This document shows, piece by piece, positions 63,320 to 64,000 of a DNA stretch of 64,000 bases. The notes beneath the pieces are model-generated. The model was not told where the DNA came from, did not search any database, and was given only the letters and a program-made list of their open reading frames with translations. The translations under genes and the position numbers were made by a program. How positions within the stretch are numbered: position 1 is the stretch's first letter; each line of letters begins with the position of its first letter. The stretch covers positions 62,001 to 126,000 of the forward strand of contig NZ_JAEFCF010000004.1 in the NCBI RefSeq assembly GCF_016405985.1. Direction: 5' to 3'. The DNA is from Paracoccus sp. IB05 (GTDB lineage Bacteria; Pseudomonadota; Alphaproteobacteria; Rhodobacterales; Rhodobacteraceae).

Positions 63320-64000
63320 ATGACCAGGCTTCCCGAGGCACTTGAAACCCGCATTTCCCGCGTGAAGGCGCCGGCCCGCGATGCGATCTCGGACAATTCG
63401 CCGGTTGAGGCGCTGGTGAAAGAGATCATCGCCAATGTCGCAGCGCATGGCGATGCTGCGGTGAGGGAATACTCGCTGAAATTCGACAAATCCGATCTGG
63501 AGGTGCTCGAAGTCAGCCTCGAGGCCCGCGAGGCCGCCGTTGCGCGGCTGGATCCGCAGACCCGCGCCGATACGCAATTTGCCATCGACAATGTGACGGC
63601 CTTTGCAAAGGCGCAGCTCGGCACCATCCTGCCGCTGGAGATCGAGACCCTGCCGGGTGTGCATCTCGGGCATCGCGTGATCCCGATTGACCGGGTGGGC
63701 TGCTATGTGCCGGGCGGGCGCTATCCGCTTTTGTCCGCGCCCGTCATGACCATCGTGCCGGCAAGGGTCGCGGGCGTGAAAGAGATCATCGCCTGCCTGC
63801 CGCCGAACGCCCATGAGGCGATGATCGCCGGCTGCCATATGTCCGGTGCGGATCGGATCTTCCGCGTTGGCGGTGCCCAGGCGATTGCGGCCATGGCCTG
63901 TGGCACGGCTTCGATCCCCAAGGCCGACAAGATCGTCGGGCCGGGCAATGCTTTCGTGAACGAGGCCAAGCGCCAGGTCTTTGGCCCGGTGGGGATCGAC
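63320..64000 (+). CDS. Histidinol-dehydrogenase-family enzyme, 3' end cut by window
   Basis: The frame from the ATG at 63320 is open for 227 codons to the window end, about half of a usual 430-residue HisD. Motifs include DRVGCYVPGGRYPLLSAPVM, VGGAQAIAAMACGT and KADKIVGPGNAFVNEAKRQV, the NAD-linked alcohol dehydrogenase core. The GRYPLLSAPVMTIVPARVAG form and the divergent XRE-cupin regulator fit a catabolic paralogue, for instance sulfopropanediol 3-dehydrogenase (HpsN-like), better than histidine synthesis. The missing C-terminus carries further zinc and substrate ligands, so this cannot be settled here. Confidence 0.78.
   Translation, partial: MTRLPEALETRISRVKAPARDAISDNSPVEALVKEIIANVAAHGDAAVREYSLKFDKSDLEVLEVSLEAREAAVARLDPQTRADTQFAIDNVTAFAKAQLGTILPLEIETLPGVHLGHRVIPIDRVGCYVPGGRYPLLSAPVMTIVPARVAGVKEIIACLPPNAHEAMIAGCHMSGADRIFRVGGAQAIAAMACGTASIPKADKIVGPGNAFVNEAKRQVFGPVGID

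Overview
The window looks like a chromosomal stretch of a GC-rich alphaproteobacterium of the Rhodobacterales (Paracoccaceae type). This rests on gene content and order: an rnhB-ccrM pair, a flgBC-fliEQ-flgFGAH-fliL flagellar block divergent from fliI, a CobW/DUF6525/DUF1007/NicO metal locus, and many ABC importers for small organic compounds. No rRNA, tRNA or CRISPR array was recognised.

Layout. 1-8.2 kb: a ribose-type ABC transporter (ATPase cut by the window start, divergent TAT-exported binding protein) followed by an oxidative operon: FAD/NAD(P) protein, DszC/SfnB-like acyl-CoA dehydrogenase-fold enzyme, SDR and NtaA/DszA-type flavin monooxygenase. 8.3-14.1 kb: flagellar rod and export genes, with no other flagellar gene on either side. 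14.1-16.2 kb: a graveyard of decayed mobile DNA (IS110 fragment with an internal stop, IS3-type OrfB fragment, frameshifted Mu-like gpF fragment). 16.2-34.5 kb: a large quaternary-amine locus. Two ProXVW-type importers flank a class III aminotransferase, a non-pyrrolysine MttB-family methyltransferase, a LysR regulator, two tandem 800-residue FAD/GcvT oxidoreductases and an SDR; a sulfotransferase-fold gene ends it. 35-37.7 kb: a tauABC-type importer. 38-41.2 kb: a probable Zur-controlled metal locus. 41.2-44.6 kb: an IS remnant, an RTX/beta-repeat protein, AlkB and HU. 44.8-49.9 kb: AMP nucleosidase, a NAD-binding epimerase-like protein, RNase HII, CcrM and an FMN reductase. 50-57.3 kb: an SDR plus a transglutaminase / ATP-grasp-alpha-E / DUF2126 set. 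57.5-62.5 kb: an AI-2E transporter, then phosphomannomutase, UDP-glucuronate 4-epimerase and UDP-glucose 4-epimerase for surface polysaccharide precursors. 62.6-64 kb: an XRE-cupin regulator divergent from a histidinol-dehydrogenase-family gene cut by the window end.

The most interesting reading is of the 16-34 kb locus. Uptake of a trimethylammonium compound, removal of one methyl group by the MttB-like protein, oxidative removal of the other two by the two FAD/GcvT enzymes, and transamination of the freed primary amine by the class III aminotransferase would form a complete route for a betaine of an omega-amino acid. This is inference from domains and order; no substrate can be read from sequence. 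A near-identical 13-bp motif lies both in the lysR/oxidoreductase divergent region and just before mttB, which suggests one regulator for both arms.

Starts were moved inward from the longest frame wherever a Shine-Dalgarno sequence, signal peptide or family N-terminus argued for it; these cases are stated.
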